A DNA stretch of 6,923 nt from Burkholderiales bacterium. Its GTDB lineage: Bacteria; Pseudomonadota; Gammaproteobacteria; Burkholderiales; CAIKXV01. This document shows, in pieces, positions 1 to 5,131 of the stretch (positions are counted from its first letter, which is position 1; every line of letters begins with the position of its first letter). Location of the stretch: contig JACMMK010000221.1 of NCBI GenBank assembly GCA_014379045.1, positions 1 through 6,923 on the forward strand, in the 5' to 3' direction. Under the pieces are notes generated by a model that was not told the origin of the DNA, searched no databases, and was given only the letters and a program-made list of their open reading frames with translations. Both the position numbers and the translations under genes were made by a program.

Positions 1-375
1 CCCCTCGTGCCAGGCCGGACGGCCCGCCAGGACGTCCTGGCGCGCGACGGCGATGGCGCCCGCCCGCGCCGGGTGATCATGATCACGCGCGTCGGCGGCT
101 GGGAAAACGTCAAGGTGCCTGCGGGCGAGTTCCGGGCATTGCGGGTGACGCGCGACCTGTTTCTCGGCGATCACGAACCGCATCGCACCGAGACGCGCCG
201 CGTCGAGATCGACTGGTATTCCCCGCAGGCCGGCGCAATCGTCCGCTCGACCGAAGACAGCGAGCACCAGGACCTCATGATGGGGCGTAACGACGATGGC
301 ACCCCGGTCAATCGCAAGGGCGACTGGCTGGTCTGGGAACTCACCGCGGCGCGCGCTGTGGCAATGCCGCGTTGA
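1..375 (+). CDS. C-terminal part of an unrecognised protein (5' end outside window)
   Basis: An open frame runs from the first base to a TGA at 373-375 and shows about 124 residues; the true start lies upstream. A GTG at position 7 exists but has no reason to be the start. The visible part looks like a beta-strand-rich domain: a V-G-G-W-E-N-V-K-V-P-A-G-E-F segment (about residues 32-45) is followed by alternating hydrophobic and charged strands and a W-Y-S-P-x-x-G-A-I-V-R-S segment (about residues 73-84). This pattern (strand, P-A-G-x-F, then W-Y-x-P-x-x-G) resembles proteins of the DUF3108/TapB-like type, usually exported, but I cannot confirm the family without the N-terminus and no signal peptide can be seen. 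It converges on glnS with 33 bp between the stop codons. The frame is clearly coding, while the function is unknown. Confidence 0.75.
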   Translation, partial: PLVPGRTARQDVLARDGDGARPRRVIMITRVGGWENVKVPAGEFRALRVTRDLFLGDHEPHRTETRRVEIDWYSPQAGAIVRSTEDSEHQDLMMGRNDDGTPVNRKGDWLVWELTAARAVAMPR

Positions 376-408
376 CGCCACGCAGCGTCCTGCGCGCGGA
401 CGGTGACT

Positions 409-2115
409 TCAGTTCTTGGTCCAGGAATCCTTCAGAGTGACCGCGCGGTTGAACACCGGCACGCCGGGTCGGGAATCGCGCAGGTCGGCGACGAAATAGC
501 CGTGGCGCTCGAACTGGAAACGTTGTTCCGGCACGGCCGCCGCGAGGCCGGGTTCGCAGTACGCAGTCAGGGTCGTCTTCGAATGCGGGTTCAAGTCCAG
601 CTTGAAGTCGCGCTCGCCGGCGCCCGGATGCGGCACCGCGAACAGCCGGTCGTACAGACGCACTTCGGTCGCGAGCGCGTGCGCGATCGATACCCAGTGG
701 ATGTTGCCCTTGACCTTGACCGCGTCCGAGCCCGGCGTGCCGCTCTTCGTCTCGGGCAGCAGTTCGCAGTGGACCGCGACCACGCGACCGTCGCTGTCCT
801 TGTCGCAGCCGGTGCAGCGCACGACGTAACCGTAGCGCAGGCGCACCTGTGCGCCCGGTGAAAGACGGAAGTAGCCCTTCGGCGGCGTCTCTTCGAAATC
901 CTCGCGCTCGATCCACAACTCGCGCGTGAGCGGAAACTCGCGCCGTCCCATTTCGGGATGGTGCGGATGCACCGGCGCGCTGCACGCTTCGACGTGATCG
1001 GGCGCTAGATTGTCGATGACGAGCTTGAGCGGCGCCAGGACCGCGGTGGCCCGGGGCGCCTGTGCCTCGAGATCATCGCGGATCGCCTGTTCGAGCACGC
1101 TCATGTCGATCCACGAATCCGACTTCGATACGCCGATGCGCTCGCAGAACAGCTGCATCCCCGCGGGGGTATAGCCGCGACGACGCACGCCGACCAGCGT
1201 CGGCATCCGGGGATCGTCCCAGCCGTCTACATGGCCGCCTTCGACCAGAGCGATCAGCTTGCGCTTCGACAGCACGGCGTAGGTCAGATTGAGGCGCGCG
1301 AACTCGTACTGGTGCGGACGAGAGGGCACCGGCAGGTTCTCCACGAACCAGTCGTAGAGCGGGCGGTGATCCTCGAACTCGAGGGTGCAGACCGAATGCG
1401 TAATGTGCTCGAGCGCATCCGAAAGCGCATGGGTGTAATCGTAGAGTGGGTAAATGCACCAGGCCTCGCCGGTGCGATGGTGTGCGTGATGACGGATCCG
1501 GTAGATCACGGGGTCGCGAAGGTTGATGTTCGGCGAGCGCATGTCGAGCTTCAGCCGCAGCACATGGGCGCCATCGGCGAACGCACCGGCCTTCATCTGC
1601 CGGAACAGCGCGAGGTTTTCTTCGGGTGTCCGTGAGCGATGCGGGCTGTCGCGGCCGGGTTCGGTCAGCGTGCCGCGATAGGCGCGGATGTCGTCGGCCG
1701 ACAGACTGTCGACATATGCATCGCCGCGCGCCACCAGCATCTCGGCGTACGCGTAGAGCTGGCCGAAGTAATCGGACGCGAAATACAGATGCACGCCCCA
1801 GTCGAAACCCATCCAGCGCACCGAGTCGAGGATCGAGTCGACATACTCGGTCTCCTCCTTCGCCGGGTTCGTATCGTCGAAGCGCATGTGGCATTCGCCA
1901 TCGAAGTCGCGCGCGATACCGAAGTTCAGGCAGATCGATTTCGCATGCCCGATGTGCAGGTAACCGTTGGGCTCGGGAGGAAAGCGCGTTGCGACGCGGC
2001 CGTGGTGGCGCCCGCTGCGCAGATCGTCTTCGATGATGTTTCGAATGAAGTTCGAGCTATGCGCGGCAGCGCTGACCGCAGGCGCGGCCGGTGCCGGCGA
2101 GGTGGGCTTCGTCAT
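409..2115 (-). CDS. glnS: Glutaminyl-tRNA synthetase (GlnRS)
   Basis: This cytoplasmic class I aminoacyl-tRNA synthetase charges tRNA-Gln with glutamine using ATP. The 568-residue product is close to the 554 residues of the E. coli enzyme, with most of the surplus in an Ala/Pro-rich N-terminal tail of about 20 residues. The catalytic domain begins at F-P-P-E-P-N-G-Y-L-H-I-G-H (HIGH at residues 54-57), followed by R-F-D-D-T-N-P (78-84). The KMSKS-equivalent reads V-L-S-K-R-K (281-286), where E. coli has V-M-S-K-R-K. The C-terminal anticodon-binding beta-barrels are complete, with K-V-K-G-N-I-H-W-V-S and L-Y-D-R-L-F and an ending D-S-W-T-K-N. The ATG at 2115 is the best start: it has a weak AGAAG Shine-Dalgarno-like stretch 5 nt upstream, and a likely promoter lies just beyond. 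No damage is seen. It is probably a single-gene transcript, since both neighbours point the other way. Confidence 0.98.
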   Translation of the reverse strand: MTKPTSPAPAAPAVSAAAHSSNFIRNIIEDDLRSGRHHGRVATRFPPEPNGYLHIGHAKSICLNFGIARDFDGECHMRFDDTNPAKEETEYVDSILDSVRWMGFDWGVHLYFASDYFGQLYAYAEMLVARGDAYVDSLSADDIRAYRGTLTEPGRDSPHRSRTPEENLALFRQMKAGAFADGAHVLRLKLDMRSPNINLRDPVIYRIRHHAHHRTGEAWCIYPLYDYTHALSDALEHITHSVCTLEFEDHRPLYDWFVENLPVPSRPHQYEFARLNLTYAVLSKRKLIALVEGGHVDGWDDPRMPTLVGVRRRGYTPAGMQLFCERIGVSKSDSWIDMSVLEQAIRDDLEAQAPRATAVLAPLKLVIDNLAPDHVEACSAPVHPHHPEMGRREFPLTRELWIEREDFEETPPKGYFRLSPGAQVRLRYGYVVRCTGCDKDSDGRVVAVHCELLPETKSGTPGSDAVKVKGNIHWVSIAHALATEVRLYDRLFAVPHPGAGERDFKLDLNPHSKTTLTAYCEPGLAAAVPEQRFQFERHGYFVADLRDSRPGVPVFNRAVTLKDSWTKN

Positions 2116-2407
2116 GGATGCTTCTGCGTTGGGGGTCGTCCCATTCTAACGGACGTTCGCGCCGCGCAATGGCCGGTGAAATCGCGGCGCAGCATCGATC
2201 GCGCGAACTAATGTGCGGGCATCGGGTCGAAGAATGAACCGCTCCGAAGCGCCTCCAGCGCAGAGTGACTTCGCCCACAGCTTGGTAGACGGGCACGTCC
2301 CGTGCTCAACAAAAAAGTTTGCCGAAGACGTGGTTGGCTGCGCATCGTAGCCAGGATGCGTGCACCGCCCTTGTCGTTGTCTGGTGACATTCCCAAGCAG
2401 AGGAAAG
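2116..2407. other. Divergent intergenic region between glnS and the TerB-like gene
   Basis: This stretch of 292 bp shows no convincing ORF with an RBS. It holds the putative glnS promoter at its left end, nested inverted repeats (GCGCCGCG at 2159-2166 with CGCGGCGC at 2183-2190, and GTTCGCGC at 2155-2162 with GCGCGAAC at 2201-2208), a small hairpin GCACG-TCC-CGTGC (2293-2305) followed by an A-run, and the RBS of the rightward gene at its right end. I could not identify a good -35/-10 pair for the rightward gene. Confidence 0.5.
2143..2169 (-). promoter_or_regulatory. Possible glnS promoter
   Basis: On the minus strand, TAGAAT (2148-2143) matches the sigma70 -10 consensus at 5 of 6 positions. 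Its placement gives a short leader of about 20 nt before the glnS ATG. The only -35-like hexamer nearby is TTGCGC (2169-2164), with a short spacer of 15, so the -35 assignment is weak. The -10 is the part I trust. Confidence 0.4.
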
Positions 2408-2899
2408 ATGAGACCTTACGTCGACAACAGCCCCGAAGCCAAAGCGCGCCTGCTGACCGCATTGATGGCCGCGGATGATCGTATCGACGACGCCGAGATC
2501 GAGGCGCTCGGCGCGCTCGACGCGTATGCGCGCCTGGGTATTTCACCCGCCGTGTTTGCCGATGTGTTGCGCGACTATTTCGTCGACCTGAACGCGATCA
2601 GTGCCGAAGCCGATCTCGGCATGCGCATCAACACGACCGCCCAGGCCCCGGTCGTCGACGCCATCACCGAACCGGACGATCGACAGCAGTTGTGGGAAAT
2701 GATGGTGGGTCTGGCGCGCGCCGACGGCGATATCGTCGATGCCGAGTCGGCGTTCCTGCGCGTGGTCGCCGAGCGCTGGTGGGTGGGCAAGGTGCCGGGC
2801 GATCTGCATCGCGTCGACCCCGGTGTCGTGGGGCCAGACGAAGTGGCTGAACCGAGTGCCGGCCGCGCAGCGCCGATCACGTTTGCTGCTGCCGCGTAA
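2408..2899 (+). CDS. TerB-like (tellurite-resistance/DjlA-type) small acidic protein
   Basis: The product is 163 residues from the ATG at 2408, chosen because an A-G-A-G-G-A-A-A-G ribosome binding site lies directly before it; a GTG-initiated frame from 2360 has no such signal. Two similar helical segments each carry an acidic loop: A-A-D-D-R-I-D-D-A-E (residues 21-30) and A-R-A-D-G-D-I-V-D-A-E (103-113). This paired arrangement of Asp/Glu-rich turns after short helices is typical of the TerB/DjlA N-terminal superfamily, in which the acidic loops are thought to bind metal. There is no signal peptide or membrane segment, so it should be cytosolic. After about residue 130 the C-terminus becomes Gly/Pro/Ala-rich and looks disordered. 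No other ter genes are nearby, so a tellurite role is not implied and the cellular function is unknown. It converges on the csp gene with a shared terminator. Confidence 0.88.
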   Translation: MRPYVDNSPEAKARLLTALMAADDRIDDAEIEALGALDAYARLGISPAVFADVLRDYFVDLNAISAEADLGMRINTTAQAPVVDAITEPDDRQQLWEMMVGLARADGDIVDAESAFLRVVAERWWVGKVPGDLHRVDPGVVGPDEVAEPSAGRAAPITFAAAA

Positions 2900-2915
2900 C
2901 CACCGCGGCGCGGAC

Positions 2916-2948
2916 AAAAAAAAGCCGGGTACGAGACCCGGCCTTTTT
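2916..2948. terminator. Bidirectional intrinsic terminator between the TerB-like gene and csp
   Basis: A perfect 7-bp stem, GCCGGGT (2924-2930) with ACCCGGC (2936-2942), encloses a 5-nt loop. On the plus strand it is followed by C and five T (2944-2948). On the minus strand it is followed by eight T (complement of the A-run 2916-2923). It therefore serves both convergent genes and looks stronger in the csp direction, where preceding A residues can pair with the T tract. Confidence 0.92.
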
Positions 2949-2950
2949 CT

Positions 2951-2964
2951 GCTTCGCAGGAAGC
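2951..2964 (-). repeat. Small hairpin in the csp 3' untranslated region
   Basis: GCTTC and GAAGC form a 5-bp stem with a 4-nt loop between the csp stop codon and the terminator. It could fold in the mRNA 3' end ahead of the terminator hairpin. It has no T tract of its own, so it is not itself a terminator. Its significance is uncertain. Confidence 0.4.
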
Positions 2965-2966
2965 GA

Positions 2967-3170
2967 TCAGACGGCCTGGATGTTCGCGGCCTGCTGACCC
3001 TTCTTGCCCGGCACGACGTCGAAGGACACGCGCTGACCGTCCTTCAGGGTCTTGAAGCCCGGCATGTTGATCGCGCTGAAATGCGCGAACAGATCTTCAC
3101 CGCCACCGTCGGGGGTGATGAAGCCGAAGCCCTTCGACTCGTTGAACCACTTGACTACGCCCGTTGCCAT
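2967..3170 (-). CDS. Cold-shock protein, CspA family
   Basis: The product is 67 residues, the usual length for a single cold-shock domain. This OB-fold protein binds single-stranded RNA and DNA and acts as an RNA chaperone. Both nucleic-acid binding motifs are intact: RNP1 as K-G-F-G-F-I (residues 13-18) and RNP2 as D-L-F-A-H-F (26-31). The opening M-A-T-G-V-V-K-W-F-N and the phrase F-S-A-I-N-M-P-G-F-K-T-L are close to Burkholderiales-type Csp proteins. The ATG at 3170 has an AAGGA Shine-Dalgarno sequence 9 nt upstream (3184-3180). A long structured leader and a good promoter lie upstream, and a strong terminator lies downstream, so the gene is probably monocistronic. Which Csp paralogue it is, and whether it is cold-induced or constitutive, cannot be told from the protein; the leader suggests post-transcriptional control. 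Confidence 0.97.
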   Translation of the reverse strand: MATGVVKWFNESKGFGFITPDGGGEDLFAHFSAINMPGFKTLKDGQRVSFDVVPGKKGQQAANIQAV

Positions 3171-3353
3171 GACTTTGATTCCTTGAGATCAATTAATAAA
3201 AAGCGGGTAACCCGCAACCGCTGTTCACATCCCAAGGCTCAACAGCCACCAACCACAATGCATGCGCTGGATCGCCACCCGATCGTGAGATCGATGCGGC
3301 TCACCAAGACGCGGTGATCGGACTACAGACTTCGGACTTAGAGAGGAACAACA
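3171..3353 (-). promoter_or_regulatory. Predicted long structured 5' leader of the csp mRNA
   Basis: If transcription starts about 7 nt after the predicted -10, the leader is about 180 nt, similar to the roughly 160-nt leader of E. coli cspA that acts as a thermosensor. On the minus strand it contains a direct repeat AGTCCGA (3338-3332 and 3324-3318). A stem TCACC/GGTGA (3317-3313 with 3305-3301) follows. Three CGATC copies (3320-3316, 3293-3289, 3274-3270) can each pair with the single GATCG at 3284-3280. A GC hairpin with a T tract (3215-3198) lies near the 3' end, and an AU-rich stretch leads into the RBS. That these fold or switch in the cell is inference. Confidence 0.55.
3198..3215 (-). 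terminator. Terminator-like hairpin inside the csp leader
   Basis: On the minus strand, GCGGG (3215-3211), loop TTA and CCCGC (3207-3203) form a perfect 5-bp stem followed by five T (3202-3198) and further A/T. An alternative stem AGCGG (3222-3218) with CCGCT (3206-3202) shares the right arm. It sits 13 nt before the csp Shine-Dalgarno sequence. It could end read-through from dsbB, act as an attenuator of csp, or simply be leader structure. The stem is short, so termination efficiency is uncertain. Confidence 0.45.
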
Positions 3354-3359
3354 GCCTGC

Positions 3360-3388
3360 GATATACCGTGGAATCGCGCGTCAGTCAA
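3360..3388 (-). promoter_or_regulatory. csp promoter (sigma70 type)
   Basis: On the minus strand, TTGACT (3388-3383, 5 of 6 to consensus) and TATATC (3365-3360, 4 of 6) are separated by the optimal 17 bp. The A/T content of the -10 stands out from the GC-rich surroundings. The predicted start is near 3353. It lies in the gap between the dsbB stop and csp, as expected for an independent csp promoter. Confidence 0.65.
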
Positions 3389-3482
3389 CTGACCGCAGCG
3401 CTCGCCTCGGGACGCCTGCCGGATTTCGTACGGGTCGGCCCTGCACCCGCGGCCGCGCGCGGACCGAACGCCGCACCCAACC

Positions 3483-4034
3483 CTAGCGCCGCGCGCGCGC
3501 AGCGACCACCACGGCGAGCGCACTTAAACCGAGAAACCAGAGCAGCGTCCACGCCGGGATGGTCAGGCCGAGAAAGCGCCATCCTGCAGCCGCGCACTCA
3601 CCCGACCCGCGCAACACCAGCGCCAGCACCTCGGCAAACGGAAACTGCTGCAGCATGAACTCGAGCCCCGGTCCGCACTCGGGGATGCGGTCTTTCGGCA
3701 GGTTCTGCAACCAGACATGACGCCCGGCAATGGCCGAACCGAGCCCACCCAGCACGACCAGCAGGGCGGCATAGGCGCGCACCCCGCGGCGACGCGGCGC
3801 GTGCAGGGCCCCGATCAGGAACACCACGCCCATCGCGATCACCGCAACGCGCTGGAAGATGCAAAGCGCGCACGGATCTTCGCGTTGCGCGTACTGCAGA
3901 TAGAGCGCAAAGGCGATCAATGCAAAGCACGCGAACGCGGCAAGGCCGAACGCGCGGCGCACGCCCAGCCAGCGCCCGAAGCGATCGGGTCGCAGGGCGT
4001 TTCGCATGCCGTCAGCCACGGGTGCGCTGGGCAC
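3483..4034 (-). CDS. dsbB: DsbB, disulfide-bond formation quinone oxidoreductase
   Basis: This inner-membrane protein reoxidises periplasmic DsbA and passes the electrons to quinone. The product is 183 residues from the GTG at 4034. Four membrane helices are visible at about 28-47, 61-79, 86-104 and 158-178. The first periplasmic loop carries the C-A-L-C redox pair (Cys55, Cys58) followed by I-F-Q-R, whose Arg62 matches the quinone-site Arg48 of E. coli. The second loop carries Cys120 (P-E-C-G-P) and Cys147 (G-S-G-E-C), completing the four essential cysteines. The GTG is preferred because GGAGGC lies 6 nt upstream. The frame extends to a GTG at 4082 without an RBS, and the ATG at 4007 also lacks one. 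The gene follows the four-helix membrane protein gene with a 57-bp gap and may be co-transcribed with it. No clear intrinsic terminator follows its stop. Confidence 0.95.
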   Translation of the reverse strand: MPSAPVADGMRNALRPDRFGRWLGVRRAFGLAAFACFALIAFALYLQYAQREDPCALCIFQRVAVIAMGVVFLIGALHAPRRRGVRAYAALLVVLGGLGSAIAGRHVWLQNLPKDRIPECGPGLEFMLQQFPFAEVLALVLRGSGECAAAGWRFLGLTIPAWTLLWFLGLSALAVVVAARARR

Positions 4035-4040
4035 AGCTAA

Positions 4041-4046
4041 GCCTCC
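4041..4046 (-). promoter_or_regulatory. Ribosome binding site that decides the dsbB start
   Basis: GGAGGC on the minus strand lies 6 nt before the GTG at 4034. It is the only good Shine-Dalgarno match near any of the candidate dsbB starts (4082, 4034, 4007). Confidence 0.7.
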
Positions 4047-4091
4047 GTATGTCGCACCCGCTTTGGCGTCCTTCATCATCACGGATGCAGG

Positions 4092-4556
4092 TTACACATA
4101 CGCGATCATCCGTCCGCAACTCACGATCGATATCCAGAGCCCGATCGACACCCCGGCATGCACGCGCGCGGCGGGCGGTGGACCTTCCGCCGCCGACCAG
4201 CGCGCCCAATGGCGTCCGACGCCGAGATGAAACGCGATCGCATTGCCGGCCGCGCAGGCGAGCAGTACCAGCTTCAGCAGAAATGCGCGATTGCCGATCA
4301 ACGACTCCGCATCGACCGCGAACATCAGCACCCCGCTCGGCACGACCAGCAGCGCAGCGACCACCGACCACGGCAGCAGGTGCATTCCGAGCGCGCGCAG
4401 GTCGACACGCGCGGCCGCCCCGGCGCGCAACGACGACAGGCCGAGCATCCGCAGATCGAACAGGATCGCCCCACCCGCCAGCACGATGAAGCCGACGATA
4501 TGTGCAATCTGTACTACCGGGTAGAGCCATGACGACGCGCGCAGCAGTTCAATCAC
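4092..4556 (-). CDS. Four-helix integral membrane protein (DUF6644-like)
   Basis: The product is 154 residues from a GTG at 4556. There is no alternative start further upstream before the preceding gene's stop, and no clear Shine-Dalgarno sequence. Four hydrophobic helices are visible at about 12-36, 60-80, 91-111 and 131-151. Histidines lie in or next to the helices (His19, His59, His110, His133), and an F-D-L-R-M-L-G-L stretch follows helix 1. The opening S-x-W-L-Y-P-x-V-x-x-x-H-I and the later L-L-P-W-S and F-L-L-K-L-V-L pattern recall a small uncharacterised membrane family that I associate with DUF6644; the name is from memory and should be checked. The histidine spacing would permit haem or metal binding, but that is speculation. 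It lies 51 nt downstream of, and in the same frame as, the secreted DUF6152-like gene, suggesting joint expression. Confidence 0.85.
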   Translation of the reverse strand: MIELLRASSWLYPVVQIAHIVGFIVLAGGAILFDLRMLGLSSLRAGAAARVDLRALGMHLLPWSVVAALLVVPSGVLMFAVDAESLIGNRAFLLKLVLLACAAGNAIAFHLGVGRHWARWSAAEGPPPAARVHAGVSIGLWISIVSCGRMIAYV

Positions 4557-4607
4557 ACGCGGCGGGCACCGGCCGAAGTCCGATGGGTCGGCGCTGCGCG
4601 CCGGCGC

Positions 4608-5045
4608 TCACCGCAACTCGACCGCGCTGCCACTTTCGACGGTGATGCGCTCGGCACGCAGTTCCTGCGCATCGGTGCGGTGGGGGTAACCGACCACCGA
4701 TATTGCAACCCCTGGTTTGAGGGTGCCACGCGGCAGCCCGCGCGCTTCCATCCGTGACGGCGGTGCGAGGATCACGCGCCAGGTGCGGTCGCCGGCCTTC
4801 ATGCGCACGAAGCCGTGCGGGTTGTCGTATCCGGAATCGATTACCGCACCCGACAGCGTCAGCGGTTTGTTCGCGTCATACTCGTTCCAGCCATGATGCG
4901 CGAGTACGCTGCCTGCGAACAGCATCGAGCACACGCCTGCGCCAACGGCGAACCGGCGCATCGACACGCGCAGTTGCAGGGGCAACGAAATTGGCCAGTG
5001 CGTTGAAGCGGACGGTTCGCGCGAGTGAGCGCCGGACTCGATCAT
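4608..5045 (-). CDS. Secreted DUF6152-like protein
   Basis: The product is 145 residues from the ATG at 5045. A signal peptide is clear: M-R-R, a hydrophobic core, then A-G-S-V-L-A with likely cleavage before H50. The mature protein starts H-H-G-W-N-E-Y-D-A-N-K-P-L-T-L-S-G, the hallmark opening of DUF6152, followed by an N-P-H-G-F-V motif (75-80), a strand-rich core and L-K-P-G (109-112). It is a small, probably OB-like beta protein of about 96 residues acting in the periplasm; its biochemical role is unknown. The N-terminal His pair and the N-P-H histidine could bind a metal, which is inference. The 5045 start has GAGG 7 nt upstream but places 28 residues before the M-R-R of the signal peptide. 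The in-frame ATG at 4961 would give a textbook signal peptide but lacks an RBS. It precedes the membrane protein gene on the same strand. Confidence 0.88.
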   Translation of the reverse strand: MIESGAHSREPSASTHWPISLPLQLRVSMRRFAVGAGVCSMLFAGSVLAHHGWNEYDANKPLTLSGAVIDSGYDNPHGFVRMKAGDRTWRVILAPPSRMEARGLPRGTLKPGVAISVVGYPHRTDAQELRAERITVESGSAVELR

Positions 5046-5052
5046 CGGAGTA

Positions 5053-5056
5053 CCTC
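5053..5056 (-). promoter_or_regulatory. Ribosome binding site for the DUF6152-like gene
   Basis: GAGG on the minus strand lies 7 nt before the ATG at 5045. It favours that start over the internal ATG at 4961, which has no comparable signal. Confidence 0.5.
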
Positions 5057-5083
5057 GACAGTTGGATTGGGATTCATTGATCC

Positions 5084-5101
5084 GTGCACGGGAGCGTGCA
5101 C
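5084..5101. repeat. Perfect inverted repeat between qorA and the DUF6152-like gene
   Basis: GTGCACG (5084-5090) and CGTGCAC (5095-5101) form a perfect 7-bp inverted repeat around a 4-nt centre. No T tract follows on either strand, so it is not a standard intrinsic terminator. It lies 31 bp past the qorA stop and 39 bp before the next start, so it could be an operator, an mRNA-processing hairpin or a weak terminator. Confidence 0.5.
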
Positions 5102-5131
5102 TGGTTCCCGGATCGATCGGTGAACGCAGGG

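Noticed and set aside
73..86. A perfect 14-bp palindrome GTGATCATGATCAC
   Set aside because: It lies inside coding sequence, and about one such palindrome in a window of this size is expected by chance.
374..389. Hairpin GACGC/GCGTC between the converging first gene and glnS
   Set aside because: The stem is only 5 bp with a 6-nt loop and no T tract on either strand, so it is not supported as a terminator.
1639..2211. A 190-codon plus-strand ORF opposite the 5' part of glnS
   Set aside because: It is the complement of conserved GlnRS codons, has no RBS and shows no domain pattern.
2360..2407. GTG start at 2360 for the TerB-like gene
   Set aside because: It has no RBS, whereas the ATG at 2408 directly follows an AGAGGAAAG site and the TerB-like similarity begins after it.
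3448..3464. GC palindromes (CCGCGG and CCGCGCGCGG) downstream of dsbB
   Set aside because: They could fold but have no T tract and are typical of simple CG-rich sequence, so they are not called as a terminator.
3314..3658. A 114-codon plus-strand ORF across the csp promoter and the end of dsbB
   Set aside because: Its second half is the Pro/Arg/Ala-rich complement of dsbB, and the first part lies over the csp promoter and leader. There is no RBS.
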